NCBI GenBank assembly: GCA_021372245.1
Contig: JAJFUV010000144.1
Coordinates: 1 to 48,002, forward strand
Length of the DNA stretch: 48,002 nucleotides
DNA from: Terriglobales bacterium
GTDB lineage: Bacteria > Acidobacteriota > Terriglobia > Bryobacterales > Bryobacteraceae
Reading direction: 5' to 3'
Below, piece by piece: positions 1 through 8,920 of the stretch. The position numbers and the translations under genes were made by a program. Position 1 is the stretch's first letter. Each line of letters begins with the position of its first letter. The notes beneath the pieces were generated by a model. It did not search any database. It had not been told where the DNA came from and saw nothing but the letters and a program-made list of their open reading frames with translations.

Positions 1-914
1 ATAGTCGGCGTACCCTTGCCGATGGATTCGAGGTCGATGTTCATCCTGCGCATCAGGCTGCCCAGACGCAGCATGGTCATCGAGGCCTGGAACTCCAGTC
101 CCTCCCGGCCGAAGCGTTCCAGCAGGCGCGCGTACCAGTCCGCGGGATGGGAGGTCCAACGAGTGTATTGCTTGCGGTCGCGGGCCACCACCATGTCGAA
201 GCCGTCGCTCGGTTCAATGGTGGAAGGGTACTGGGGACCGTGGTACCAGATCACCGGATAAGCCAGCAGGCTCTGCCCCGTGTGGCGCATCATCGCCACC
301 AGGTGGTCTATCCACTCCTCGCGGCTCATGGCGCCTTCGCTGGCCCCTGTTCCGCAGGGATCCTCGTACTGTATGCCCAGCTCGCGTCCCGCCCCCGGCG
401 TCACACCGGCGGGAGCAGGAGCCGCCGGAAGTTCATCCAATTCGTACACCTCGAAGCCGGCGATGGCAGCGGGTTCGTCCTTGCCCCAGGTGAGGAAGGT
501 AATGCTCGAGTCCTCCCAGCGCGGCCAGAAGACCTGCTGGATTTCTAGCATGCGGCCGGTGAGGGGCTGCGCATAGCCGGTGAAAACGCCGGTGGAAAGG
601 TCGTAGCTCGTGCCGTCCATGATGCACATGTAGCGGCGCTTATCATCGGGATAACGTATGACGGCGAGGTGCGGTTTACCGGGGTGCTGAACTCTGAACC
701 GGTATCCGAAACGCGCGGAAGGCGTGGCGGCCGCCTCGCGATACCGGCCTGCGCGCGACTCTACGACGCGCGTCTCGCCGTGGGACATGAACCGGTCCGC
801 GCCATACTCCTGCGTCGCGTCCACGCTCAGCAATAGTCGCTTTGCCTGCACGGACGCCGGTCCTCCCAGCGCAGTTCCGGCGGCGGCGCCAAGGACTTCA
901 CGTCTGGTCCACAT
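1..914 (-). CDS. Tat-signal secreted protein of unknown function (3' end off window)
   Basis: An open frame of 304 codons runs leftwards from the ATG at 914 and continues past the window edge, so the C-terminus is missing. The N-terminus reads MWTRREVLGAAAGTALGG, a twin-arginine motif followed by a short Ala/Gly-rich stretch, which suggests Tat export. The mature part is rich in Trp, Tyr and Asp, including WPRWEDSSITFLTWG near residue 128 and a WIDHLVAMMRHTG segment near 205. That composition is common in secreted sugar-active or beta-sandwich/TIM-barrel proteins, but I recognise no family and assign no function. It diverges from the TPR lipoprotein gene, with a 118-bp gap that holds a short palindrome. 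Coding is certain from the uninterrupted frame and codon usage; function is unknown. Confidence 0.7.
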   Translation of the reverse strand, partial: MWTRREVLGAAAGTALGGPASVQAKRLLLSVDATQEYGADRFMSHGETRVVESRAGRYREAAATPSARFGYRFRVQHPGKPHLAVIRYPDDKRRYMCIMDGTSYDLSTGVFTGYAQPLTGRMLEIQQVFWPRWEDSSITFLTWGKDEPAAIAGFEVYELDELPAAPAPAGVTPGAGRELGIQYEDPCGTGASEGAMSREEWIDHLVAMMRHTGQSLLAYPVIWYHGPQYPSTIEPSDGFDMVVARDRKQYTRWTSHPADWYARLLERFGREGLEFQASMTMLRLGSLMRRMNIDLESIGKGTPT

Positions 915-952
915 GTTCCAGCACGGCTCCCTTCCACACTCTCGCGGTCCAG

Positions 953-969
953 TACAATCAGCAATTGTA
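953..969. promoter_or_regulatory. Palindrome TACAAT-N5-ATTGTA between divergent genes
   Basis: Perfect 6-bp arms separated by 5 bp lie in the gap between the Tat-signal gene (start 914, minus) and the TPR gene (start 1033, plus). TACAAT is one mismatch from the -10 consensus and, because of the symmetry, reads as a -10 element on both strands. I found no convincing -35 partner on either side. It could be a pair of back-to-back promoters or an operator. Confidence 0.35.
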
Positions 970-1032
970 TCCATTGCGACGCCGTATGTTTTGTGATGAA
1001 GTGAATGTTGGAAAGATAAGGGAGGGAGCCGT

Positions 1033-3333
1033 ATGAAATCACGTTACTTACTGCTAATTCTAGCTTTAATGCTGGTGGGTATCTCTTGCAACCGCGATCC
1101 TAAGATTGTCAGCCGCAAGTACGTGGAGAACGGCAACAAATACTTCGATACCGCGAAGTACAAAGAAGCCTCCATCATGTACCGGAATGCGCTGAAGAAG
1201 GACCCGCGCAACGGTGACGCCTATTACCGGCTGGGCCGGTGCGACCTTCGCATGGGGCAGCCCGGGCTGGCCGCGCGGTCCCTGCGCCGCGCCATCGAGT
1301 TGCTGCCCGATAACCTGGATGCGTCTCTGACCCTGGCCGACCTCTACCTGGCGGCGGCGGCCGCCGAGCCGCGCAACGCCAAGACACTTATGCCGGAACT
1401 CGAGGAGTTGGCTGCGAAACTGGGAAAGAGGGATAAGTTCCACGGATATCGGGTCAGCGGACTCATTCTCCTGCAGAAGGGACAGACCAAAGAGGCCGTC
1501 GAGAAGCTGGAAGAGGCCAATAAGTTGAAGCCGCTGGAGCCGAGCGTAGGCGTATTCCTCATGCGCGCCCTCGCGATGGAGAAGCGCATGGGCGAGGCGG
1601 AGACTCTGGCCAAACAGCTCATTGAGAAGCACAAGAATATTTCCCCTGCCTACAACTTCCTTTACCTGCTCTATGTGTCCACCAACCGCATGAACGACGC
1701 CGAGGCCATCCTGAAGCTGCATAGCGCCAATAATCCGAAGGATGAAGCGGCGTGGCTGCAGTTGGCGCAGTTCTACATGGCCACGCGCCGCGGAGCCGAG
1801 ATGAGGAGCGCGCTCGACAAGCTCACTTCGAATCCGCAGGCCTTCCCCAACGCGCATCAATCCGTGGGCGACTTCTACTTCCGGAATCGCGATTTTGCCA
1901 CGGCTCTTGCTTACTACGACGGAGGTAAGAAAACCAACCCGTCCCAGAGCGCGGCTTACGACAAACGGATCGCGGAGGCTTACATCGCCCAGGGCAAAGT
2001 GGAAGACGCGCTCAAATTGCTGGAAGGCGTTATAAAACGCGACTCCAAGGATAATGACGCCATCGCCATGCGCGGTTCGCTTCTCCTGCGCAGCGGCAAA
2101 ACCGAGCAGATCCAGTCTGCCGTGAACGACCTGCAGGGTGTTGTGCGCAGTTCGCCACGAAACTTCGTGGCGCGCTACGACCTGGGCCGTGCCCATTTGG
2201 CCAAGGGGGAGGTGGAGAAAGCCCGCATGGCTTTTGAAGAGGCTATCAAGCAGCGCGGCGATTATCTGCCCCCGCGTATCGCCCTCGCGCAGCTCTACCT
2301 CCGAGGCGGCGAGAACGCCAAGGCGATTCAGGCGGCGGACGAGATCCTGGCCATGGACCAGGGGAATCTGCCCGCCCGGCTCGTGCGCGCAGGAGCGCTT
2401 ACCGGCATGCGCGATTTCGGACGCGCGCGCCAGGCGGTTTCCGAGACGATCAAACTCTATCCGAATGCCCTGGAGGCACAACTGCAGCTCGCCGTTGTAG
2501 ACATGGCTGAGAGGAATTTCAAGGCGGCCGAGGGCGCCTTCCTCAGGCTGTACGAGAAGAATCCCAAGGACCTACGCAGTCTGTTCGGATTGGTCGAGTG
2601 CTATATGGCTCAGAACAAGTCGGCGCAGGCCCTCGACCTGGTGCAGAAAGAAGTTTCGAAGAATCCGGGACGCGACGACCTCGCGCTCGCGCTTGGCAAC
2701 ATAGCCGCCCGGACAGGCAGAAACGATGTGGCGATCCGGCAGTTTGAGGCGCTTGTCGCCAAGCGGCCCAACGACGCCATGCTGCACACCCGGCTAGGCG
2801 AGATCTATCGCCGCGCAGGCAGAGGGGATCTTTCTGTTGGCCACCTCCGTAAAGCCATCCAGATCGCTCCGGACCAGCCGTCCCCGAAGCTGCTCCTGGC
2901 CATGCAGCTAGACGAGCAGGGGCAGCGCCCCGAAGCCCGGCAACTGTACGAGCAACTGCTGAAGATGCAGCCGAGTAACGTCATTGCGCTGAACAACTTG
3001 GCTTACATTATGGCGGAAAGCGGGACGGAGCTGGATCAGGCACTCACCCTGGCGCAGCGCGCCAAACAGGCCAAGCCCGAAGAAGTCAACGTCGCCGACA
3101 CGCTGGGGTGGATCTACATTAAGAAGAACCTGAGCGACAACGCCATCGACATCTATAAAGACCTTGTTCGCCGTGAACCGCAGCGCTCGACGTTCCACTA
3201 TCACCTGGGCATGGCACTGTTCCAGAAAGGCGATCGGACGCAGGCCAAGCAAGCCTTGCTGACGGCGCTGCGCAACAAGCCGGCCAAGGATGAAGAGGCC
3301 AAAATCCGGGAACTGCTGGGGAAGATCGGCTAA
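1033..3333 (+). CDS. Large TPR-repeat lipoprotein
   Basis: The 766-residue product starts with a lipoprotein signal: KSR, a hydrophobic run, then the lipobox LVGISC with the lipid-modified Cys near residue 19. The rest is almost entirely helical tetratricopeptide repeats. They show recurrent A-x-x-x-Y/F-x-x-A-L and N-P/D-P turns from about residue 30 to the end (for example YKEASIMYRNALKKDP and GDLSVGHLRKAIQIAPDQP). A GGGAGGG ribosome site precedes the ATG. Size, lipobox and TPR array resemble the PrsT-type TPR lipoproteins found with exosortase/PEP-CTERM systems, and the next gene encodes a CAAX-protease-related protein of the kind also linked to those systems. No exosortase gene is in the window, so that link is an inference. 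Likely role: a membrane-anchored protein-protein scaffold on the periplasmic side. Confidence 0.9.
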   Translation: MKSRYLLLILALMLVGISCNRDPKIVSRKYVENGNKYFDTAKYKEASIMYRNALKKDPRNGDAYYRLGRCDLRMGQPGLAARSLRRAIELLPDNLDASLTLADLYLAAAAAEPRNAKTLMPELEELAAKLGKRDKFHGYRVSGLILLQKGQTKEAVEKLEEANKLKPLEPSVGVFLMRALAMEKRMGEAETLAKQLIEKHKNISPAYNFLYLLYVSTNRMNDAEAILKLHSANNPKDEAAWLQLAQFYMATRRGAEMRSALDKLTSNPQAFPNAHQSVGDFYFRNRDFATALAYYDGGKKTNPSQSAAYDKRIAEAYIAQGKVEDALKLLEGVIKRDSKDNDAIAMRGSLLLRSGKTEQIQSAVNDLQGVVRSSPRNFVARYDLGRAHLAKGEVEKARMAFEEAIKQRGDYLPPRIALAQLYLRGGENAKAIQAADEILAMDQGNLPARLVRAGALTGMRDFGRARQAVSETIKLYPNALEAQLQLAVVDMAERNFKAAEGAFLRLYEKNPKDLRSLFGLVECYMAQNKSAQALDLVQKEVSKNPGRDDLALALGNIAARTGRNDVAIRQFEALVAKRPNDAMLHTRLGEIYRRAGRGDLSVGHLRKAIQIAPDQPSPKLLLAMQLDEQGQRPEARQLYEQLLKMQPSNVIALNNLAYIMAESGTELDQALTLAQRAKQAKPEEVNVADTLGWIYIKKNLSDNAIDIYKDLVRREPQRSTFHYHLGMALFQKGDRTQAKQALLTALRNKPAKDEEAKIRELLGKIG

Positions 3334-3359
3334 GCGCGCACGGCCGGCGATCAAGTCCT

Positions 3360-4037
3360 GTGAAAGCACTCTTGTTGCGGTTTCCAGCGGCAGCCTACAT
3401 CGCACCATTCGTTGTGTTTGTTGGAGTGCTCGCTCTAAGCGCGCACTTGCCGCTGCCGCAGGCTTTCGCGTATCCGCTGCGGACCTTGCTGGCGTTGGCG
3501 ACGCTGTTGGTAGTGTCGCGGCCGCTCCTCCGGTGCAAGTGTTCGTGCCCGTGGTCCAGCGTCGCCCTGGGTGTGCTGGTTTTTCTGATTTGGGTGGGGC
3601 CGGACGCCGTCTGGCCGCACTATCGCGAGCACTGGCTGTTTCGCAATTCTCTGGTGGCTCCGAGCGGGCCGCCAACCGGCGAAGCGCTCAGAGGTGACTA
3701 CGTCTTTCTCGCCTTCCGGGTCCTTGGCTCCGCGCTCCTGGTGCCTGTCATCGAAGAGCTATTCTGGCGCGGCTGGCTCATGCGATGGCTGATCCGGACA
3801 GATTTCCTCGCCGTGCCGTTGGGCAGCTACCTGCCGGGTGCGTTCTGGCTCACAGCCATCCTGTTCGCCTCCGAACACGGTCCCTACTGGGACGTCGGAC
3901 TCGCGGCCGGGGTGCTCTACAACTGGTGGATGATCCGCACACGGTCGCTCGCCGGCTGCATCCTGGCGCATGCCGTCACCAACGCCTGTTTGGCGGCTTA
4001 TGTGTTGGGCGCGGGCAAGTGGCAGTACTGGCTCTGA
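3360..4037 (+). CDS. CAAX prenyl protease-related (CPBP-type) membrane protein
   Basis: A 225-residue polytopic membrane protein with a GTG start 26 bp after the TPR gene, so probably co-transcribed. The intramembrane glutamic-protease signature is visible: PVIEELFWRGWLMRW (EExxxR) around residue 128, a His in FASEHGPYW around residue 168, and the third motif HAVTNACL near residue 205. About six hydrophobic segments can be seen. The length and the downstream pattern of small loops match the exosortase-associated CAAX-protease-related proteins rather than the longer Ras-converting enzymes. Substrate unknown. No strong ribosome site precedes the GTG, which fits translational coupling to the gene before it. 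Confidence 0.8.
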   Translation: MKALLLRFPAAAYIAPFVVFVGVLALSAHLPLPQAFAYPLRTLLALATLLVVSRPLLRCKCSCPWSSVALGVLVFLIWVGPDAVWPHYREHWLFRNSLVAPSGPPTGEALRGDYVFLAFRVLGSALLVPVIEELFWRGWLMRWLIRTDFLAVPLGSYLPGAFWLTAILFASEHGPYWDVGLAAGVLYNWWMIRTRSLAGCILAHAVTNACLAAYVLGAGKWQYWL

Positions 4038-4178
4038 AGCTCCGCACTTAACACGACAAACTTGACGGAATCGTAACAAATCCCTCAGAATATGTTAGGG
4101 GACACTATTGTGGCCCGCCAGACGTCGTGCTCTGCTTTTTTTGGGCCGGCGCATAATCCAACTGCGGAATAATGTGGG

Positions 4179-5384
4179 ATGGTTTTGAAAACCGTTGTCA
4201 GGTTTCTGGTTTTAGTTCTTTGCGCCATACTATTGACGGATCCCGCCAGCGCGGCGGCGACGAAGCGGAAGAAGGGACACCGGCGAGCGACGGCTCGCAC
4301 TTCGGCTGCGGTTGTAAAGAAATCACTGCCGGCAAAGTCTGCTAAATCCAAGAAACGCGTCCTTTCCAGAAGGGCCTCGTCCAAGCGGCGGCGGCGCGCT
4401 GTGAGCAGCCCCTGGACCACGCCGACTTACGCCGACGCTACTTTCGGCGACAACATCGAGGGAGAGGATCCCGTCGTGCGGCGCGCGGCGGTGGAAGCGC
4501 TTGGGCCTTACAACGGCACCGTCGTCGTGGCCGATCCTTCTAGCGGACGCATACTGTCCATCGTGAACCAACAGTTGGCGCTCAAGAGCGGGTTCCAGCC
4601 TTGTTCCACCATCAAGGTGGTGGCCGCCTTGGCCGCCCTCAGCGAGGGAATCATCGACCGCGACACCATGCTGCGCCTGTACGGCCGCACGAAGATGAAT
4701 CTGACCGAGGCGCTGGCCCATTCCAACAACCCGTACTTCGCCTCTTTGGGGGTGAAGCTCGGCTACGACCGGGTAGCCTACTATGCACGGCTGTTCGGCT
4801 TGGGAGAGAAGGCAGGCCTGAACATCGAAGGCGAGCACCCCGGCATCTTCCCCGAATCGGTGATCAAGGACGGCGTAGGCATGATGACCAGCTTCGGTGA
4901 AGGCATTTCTCTCACCCCGCTCGAACTCGCCGGCCTGATGGTTGCGATGTCGAACGGCGGCACGCTGTACTACCTGCAATATCCGCGGTCGGAGCAGGAA
5001 ATCAACGAGTTCGTGCCGCGTGTGAAGCGCCATCTGGATATCGCTCCATGGCTTCCCGAGATTAAACCCGGTATGCAGGCGGCGGTCGAGTACGGCACTG
5101 CCCGGCGTGCGCATTACGACGATAATGAGCCGATTCTCGGCAAAACCGGTACATGCTCGGACAACCGGACGCACTTAGGATGGTTCGGCTCGTTCAACGA
5201 AGTCGGCCACAACAAACTGGTGGTTGTGGTGCTGCTGACCGGGGGCAAGCCGGTGAACGGTCCCGTCGCTGCCGGCGTTGCCGGTGGAGTTTACAAGAAC
5301 CTCTCCGGGCGGAATTACTTCGCCCGCCAGCGCAGCCTGTCGCCCTTCGGGCTGGTGTCCACGCAATCCTGTTGCGCTCAGTGA
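4179..5384 (+). CDS. Penicillin-binding transpeptidase with polybasic linker
   Basis: A 401-residue penicillin-binding-protein transpeptidase, a periplasmic D,D-transpeptidase that cross-links peptidoglycan. A signal peptide covers residues 1-26. Residues 29-74 form a strongly basic, Lys/Arg/Ser/Ala-rich linker. The catalytic domain follows, with the three active-site motifs: S143-T-I-K (nucleophile Ser), S182-N-N and K322-T-G. It has no transglycosylase domain and is shorter than typical PBP2/PBP3, so it is a single-domain enzyme. The start is fixed because the ATG seven bases upstream runs into a stop after five codons. AATAAT lies just before the ATG and could be a -10. It ends 6 bp from the convergent Memo-AMMECR1 gene. 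The basic linker is unusual and is also seen at the other end of the D,D-carboxypeptidase at 12956. Confidence 0.88.
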   Translation: MVLKTVVRFLVLVLCAILLTDPASAAATKRKKGHRRATARTSAAVVKKSLPAKSAKSKKRVLSRRASSKRRRRAVSSPWTTPTYADATFGDNIEGEDPVVRRAAVEALGPYNGTVVVADPSSGRILSIVNQQLALKSGFQPCSTIKVVAALAALSEGIIDRDTMLRLYGRTKMNLTEALAHSNNPYFASLGVKLGYDRVAYYARLFGLGEKAGLNIEGEHPGIFPESVIKDGVGMMTSFGEGISLTPLELAGLMVAMSNGGTLYYLQYPRSEQEINEFVPRVKRHLDIAPWLPEIKPGMQAAVEYGTARRAHYDDNEPILGKTGTCSDNRTHLGWFGSFNEVGHNKLVVVVLLTGGKPVNGPVAAGVAGGVYKNLSGRNYFARQRSLSPFGLVSTQSCCAQ

Positions 5385-5390
5385 CGAGCT

Positions 5391-6890
5391 TCAATCGTCT
5401 CTGCGCGCGGGAGTGTGGTCGCCGAAGACGAGGGCTGTAAACGAGAAAATATCCGTATTCGGGTCTTTCCAGGACGAGGCGTTGATGCCGGCCTTAAGGC
5501 ATGTGTTTTCAAGGAACTGCAGCCGGTTCCAGCCTTGTTCGGGAGCCACCTGGGGCAGCAGAAGGCCTTCGCTCGTATCCCGCTTGATCACCAGTCCGTC
5601 GGTCCCTATGCGAATGCCGCGCGTATCGAGCACGCGACGCAGCGGGCTCAGCACGGAAATCTCGTATTCAAGTTCAGGCAATTCGGCCGCTGTCACCGGC
5701 AGGAATCGCTGATCCCGCAGCGCGGCAAACGCCGCTACATCCCGCACCGTGACGGCCAGAGGTTCAACCGGCGCCACATAGCCGATGCAGCCGCGCAACT
5801 GCCCGTGTTTCTTTAGGGTTACAAATGCTCCGCGCTCCTGCATCAGGCGCGCGCTTCGGGCTGTGCCCACGTCGTACCCTTTATGCTCCCGGACGGCGGT
5901 TTCCACGCTCTTCTTGGCGATCTCCAGCAACTCGGCCTTTTCGGCTGTGGTAAGAGAGAACCGCCGGCTGGATGTGGCACCGCCGGTACTCTCGGGTTTG
6001 TAGAACGCCGCCGCGCCGTATCCGACAACGCTCGACCTGTCGCCCGTTACATCGCCCGAATTGGCGTACTTCAGCACACGCGACTCGGTAGCGCCCAACC
6101 GCTCGGACGCAATCATGGCAGCCACGATCGGACCGCCTCCGCAGGCTTCCCACACCCTCCGCTCGAAGTTGCGCGCCATGCTCAGGTAGTCCCATTCCTC
6201 TATGGCTTGCAGCGTCTTGCCGTCGAGTTGGGTGGCCTTGTCGTACGGGTGGAAGTGGGACAAATCGGAGCTGGCCACGATCAGCGTTCCGGGCCCCTGG
6301 ATCAACTTCGCCAGCGCCACGCCCAGTGCTCTACAAGTGTCGTAGTCCTGCTCGCCCATAACGATGGGCACTACCTTGAAATCCTTCAGCACACGCTGCA
6401 GGAACGGCAATTGCACTTCCAGCGAGTGCTCGCCGCGTCCATTCACCATCACATGGCCGCGCTCCGAACGTTTGATGCGTCTGTCCATAGAGGCAAGCTT
6501 GGCGGCGAATGCCGTATCCACGGCGACGCGACCCAGTGGAGTATCGTAGGCGTCTCCGTCGAAGACCGAGGAGAAACTGAACGCGTCAACGTGGCAGGGC
6601 GCGATGACAACCACGCGCTGGATGGGGCGGCCTTTCAACAGCGCGTAACTCTGCGCCGCAACGTGGCCTGAGTAAACGTAGCCCGCGTGGGGGACCACGA
6701 TGGCGGCTAAGTCCTTGATGGGCGTAGGCTTCGTCGCCGCAAGGAGACCGTCGATCATGGCGGCCAACTGCTTGGCATCCGCGGGGTAGAATGAGCCCGC
6801 CGCCATGGGGGGCCTTACGTTCGGGTTTTGCGCCGGAAGACTTGCGGCAAGCATCGGTAGCAGGAAGAATGCCGTGCAACAGTTTCGCAT
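5391..6890 (-). CDS. AmmeMemoRadiSam system protein B-A fusion (Memo + AMMECR1)
   Basis: A 499-residue two-domain protein. Residues 1-20 look like a Sec signal (MRNCCTAFFLLPMLAASLPA). Residues 25-300 are a Memo-family domain related to extradiol dioxygenases, with VVPHAGYVYSGH (residues 65-76), APCHVDAF, RGEHSLEVQLPF and SSDLSHFHP supplying the conserved His/Asp residues. Residues 307-499 are an AMMECR1 domain with the hallmark LRGCIG at 365-370. In many genomes these are separate genes; here they are one chain. It is the last gene of the operon with the radical-SAM partner (7-bp gap) and the DUF362 protein. The biochemical role of the AmmeMemoRadiSam system is not established; Memo proteins bind a metal. 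A signal peptide on this protein would put it outside the cytoplasm. Confidence 0.92.
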   Translation of the reverse strand: MRNCCTAFFLLPMLAASLPAQNPNVRPPMAAGSFYPADAKQLAAMIDGLLAATKPTPIKDLAAIVVPHAGYVYSGHVAAQSYALLKGRPIQRVVVIAPCHVDAFSFSSVFDGDAYDTPLGRVAVDTAFAAKLASMDRRIKRSERGHVMVNGRGEHSLEVQLPFLQRVLKDFKVVPIVMGEQDYDTCRALGVALAKLIQGPGTLIVASSDLSHFHPYDKATQLDGKTLQAIEEWDYLSMARNFERRVWEACGGGPIVAAMIASERLGATESRVLKYANSGDVTGDRSSVVGYGAAAFYKPESTGGATSSRRFSLTTAEKAELLEIAKKSVETAVREHKGYDVGTARSARLMQERGAFVTLKKHGQLRGCIGYVAPVEPLAVTVRDVAAFAALRDQRFLPVTAAELPELEYEISVLSPLRRVLDTRGIRIGTDGLVIKRDTSEGLLLPQVAPEQGWNRLQFLENTCLKAGINASSWKDPNTDIFSFTALVFGDHTPARRDD

Positions 6891-6897
6891 TTCGAGA

Positions 6898-7977
6898 TTA
6901 CCCTTCCCAAACGCCGGCGATCGGCTGCCGGCAGTACTCGCAGTTCCCTTTCTTCAAATGCGTCGCGCGCACGGCGAAGCCCGTGCGCTCCACCACGGCG
7001 CGCCGGCACTTGGGGCAATACGTGTTTTCGGCCGGGTGGCCGGGCACGTTGCCAACATAAACATAATGAAGGCCTTCCGCCACGGCAATGGAGTGCGCCC
7101 GTTCCAGCGTGCTCAACGGCGTCGGGGGCAGGTTCTTGAGCAGGTATTCCGGATGAAAACGCGAGAAATGGAGCGGGACGTCCGTGCCGAGATAGGTTCG
7201 CACCCAGCGCGCCAGGCCGCGGAACTCCTGCTCGCCGTCGTTGAGCGTGGGCACCACCAGATACACGATCTCGGCCCACATCCCCAACTTGCGCATCTCG
7301 ACCAGCGCATTGAGCACCGGCTTTAACTCGCCGTTCACCGTCTCGCGGTAGAACTTCTCCGAGTACGCTTTCAGGTCCACCTTGATGGCGTCGACTTTAC
7401 CGCACAGCAGCTTGAGCGGGTCCGGCTGTATGTAGCCGCCGGTGACCACGGCGCTCTTGATACCGGCCGCGCGTGCCCGCTCGGCCGTGTCGATCATGTA
7501 CTCAAAGTAGATCACCGGCTCGCTGTACGTGTACGCGATCGAGGCGCAATTGTAACGCGCCGCCACCTGGGCCACGCCTTCGGGCGGCAGATAGTTGGAG
7601 GTCACCTGTTCCGGCCGCACCTGCGAAATGTCCCAGTTTTGGCACATCTTACAATTCACGTTGCAGCCGGCGGTGGCGAGTGAGAACGCCGTCGAGCCGG
7701 GGTGGAAGTGGAAGAAGGGCTTCTTCTCGATAGGGTCGATGTGGGCGGCCACCACGCGGGAATGCACCAGCGTGTAGTAGATGCCGCCGCGGTTCTCGCG
7801 CACGCCGCAGTAGCCGCGTTCGCGGTCGTCGACCACGCACTCGCGCGGGCAGAGCTTGCACTTGATCTTTTTGTGCGGCAGCTTTTCGTAAAACTTCGCT
7901 TCCCGTATGTAGCGCGCGTCGGACTCCGCGGCAGCGGCGCTGGATGCGGCAGAGAGCAGAAAGTTGCGGCGGTCCAT
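6898..7977 (-). CDS. amrS: AmmeMemoRadiSam system radical SAM enzyme
   Basis: A 359-residue radical S-adenosylmethionine enzyme. The cluster motif C105-N-V-N-C109-K-M-C112 (CxxxCxxC) sits in AGCNVNCKMCQNWD. An N-terminal Cys group (C40, C43, C47, C57) and two C-terminal CxxC pairs (YCPKC and CEYC) probably bind further metal. This matches AmrS, the radical-SAM member of the AmmeMemoRadiSam triad, related to pyruvate-formate-lyase activating enzymes. The N-terminus MDRRNFLLSAASSAAAA is Tat-like: twin Arg, then a short Ala-rich segment. It is the middle gene of the operon, 5 bp after the DUF362 gene and 7 bp before Memo-AMMECR1. Radical-SAM enzymes are normally cytoplasmic because they need SAM and an electron donor, so the export-type N-terminus is odd. 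Confidence 0.93.
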   Translation of the reverse strand: MDRRNFLLSAASSAAAAESDARYIREAKFYEKLPHKKIKCKLCPRECVVDDRERGYCGVRENRGGIYYTLVHSRVVAAHIDPIEKKPFFHFHPGSTAFSLATAGCNVNCKMCQNWDISQVRPEQVTSNYLPPEGVAQVAARYNCASIAYTYSEPVIYFEYMIDTAERARAAGIKSAVVTGGYIQPDPLKLLCGKVDAIKVDLKAYSEKFYRETVNGELKPVLNALVEMRKLGMWAEIVYLVVPTLNDGEQEFRGLARWVRTYLGTDVPLHFSRFHPEYLLKNLPPTPLSTLERAHSIAVAEGLHYVYVGNVPGHPAENTYCPKCRRAVVERTGFAVRATHLKKGNCEYCRQPIAGVWEG

Positions 7978-7981
7978 GGCG

Positions 7982-8911
7982 CTAGACCTCCACGCGCGCG
8001 ATACGGGCGGGATCAGATATGCCGATCCGGTAGCCCGGGCTGCCGGCGCGGGCGATGTAGGTAGGCTCGCGATGCACCGTCTTCAGCGGCGGCATGCCGC
8101 GCCCGGCGCGTTTTTGTTCGATAATGCGCCACCCCACGGCGTCCAGCGCCACGGGATCCTGGCTCACCAGCAAGCCGTTGAACGGCCAGGTCCACTGCGG
8201 CATAAAAGACGGGCCACCCTCGTACTGCGCGGTGATGGCGTCGCACAGATGCAGGCGCACCTTCCGGCGAATGGGCCCCAGCATATTGACGTCGGCTACG
8301 TAAGGGTCGCCCACGTTCATGTGATATTTGTTCGGATTATGGATGGCGCCGAACATGTTCTTGAGCGCCATGGTCACGCCCACGATGCCGTGGTCCTTTA
8401 GCACGGGCAGGTTGATGACGGCGTCGCAGACATCGGTGAGCGTCCGGCAGAGCAGGCTGCCGGCTTCCCCGTGCGTGGCAAGTTCGCTCCCGTAACCCAG
8501 CGTGTCGTTGCCCAGATACCGGACTCGGTTGGGATTCGTCGAAGGCCGGAACCCGGCGCTTTCGAGATCCGAGTTGAGGCGGTCCCACACCACGATGTTC
8601 TTCGCGGGCACTCCGGCTTCCTGCAGCCTGTGACAGACGGCGTCAACCAGTACTACATGTGTCGAGTTTCCCTTGCCCGAGAGGCAGTTCACCTTTAGCC
8701 CCACAACTTCACCGGGCTTCGCCACCCGCCGCCAAGCTTCCACGGGAGTGTCCACGTTGAAGCAGGCGCGCATGGCGTTGTCGAGAGCCCGCAAGAGCGC
8801 GGTTCCGATCGTCCCGGCGCCGTGCGCCACAATTACCTTCGATTTCGTATTGCCAGCAAACGGGGCGCCGAGCACACCCAACGCTTCCCGGCGGCTCAAT
8901 CTGGCGTCCAT
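7982..8911 (-). CDS. DUF362 domain protein with Tat-like N-terminus
   Basis: A 309-residue protein matching the DUF362 family, with conserved segments VGLKVNCLSGKG, VINLPVLKDHGIVGVTMALKN and MFGAIHNPNKYHMN, and VSQDPVALDAVGWRIIE near the C-terminus. The N-terminus MDARLSRREALGVLGAP has a twin-arginine motif but a short hydrophobic stretch. No ferredoxin-type Cys cluster is present, unlike some DUF362 proteins. Function of the family is not established; context ties it to the AmmeMemoRadiSam system because it is the first gene of that operon (5-bp gap to amrS). TATAAC lies 9 bp upstream of the ATG on this strand, which would give a nearly leaderless transcript. Confidence 0.88.
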   Translation of the reverse strand: MDARLSRREALGVLGAPFAGNTKSKVIVAHGAGTIGTALLRALDNAMRACFNVDTPVEAWRRVAKPGEVVGLKVNCLSGKGNSTHVVLVDAVCHRLQEAGVPAKNIVVWDRLNSDLESAGFRPSTNPNRVRYLGNDTLGYGSELATHGEAGSLLCRTLTDVCDAVINLPVLKDHGIVGVTMALKNMFGAIHNPNKYHMNVGDPYVADVNMLGPIRRKVRLHLCDAITAQYEGGPSFMPQWTWPFNGLLVSQDPVALDAVGWRIIEQKRAGRGMPPLKTVHREPTYIARAGSPGYRIGISDPARIARVEV

Positions 8912-8920
8912 TCCGTTCCC

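Noticed and set aside
1066..2481. Long open frame (471 codons) antisense to the TPR gene
   Set aside because: High-GC codon use leaves the opposite strand open; no ribosome site, and the plus-strand TPR protein accounts for the sequence. The same applies to antisense frames at 14266-15558, 29389-30735 and 46147-47784.
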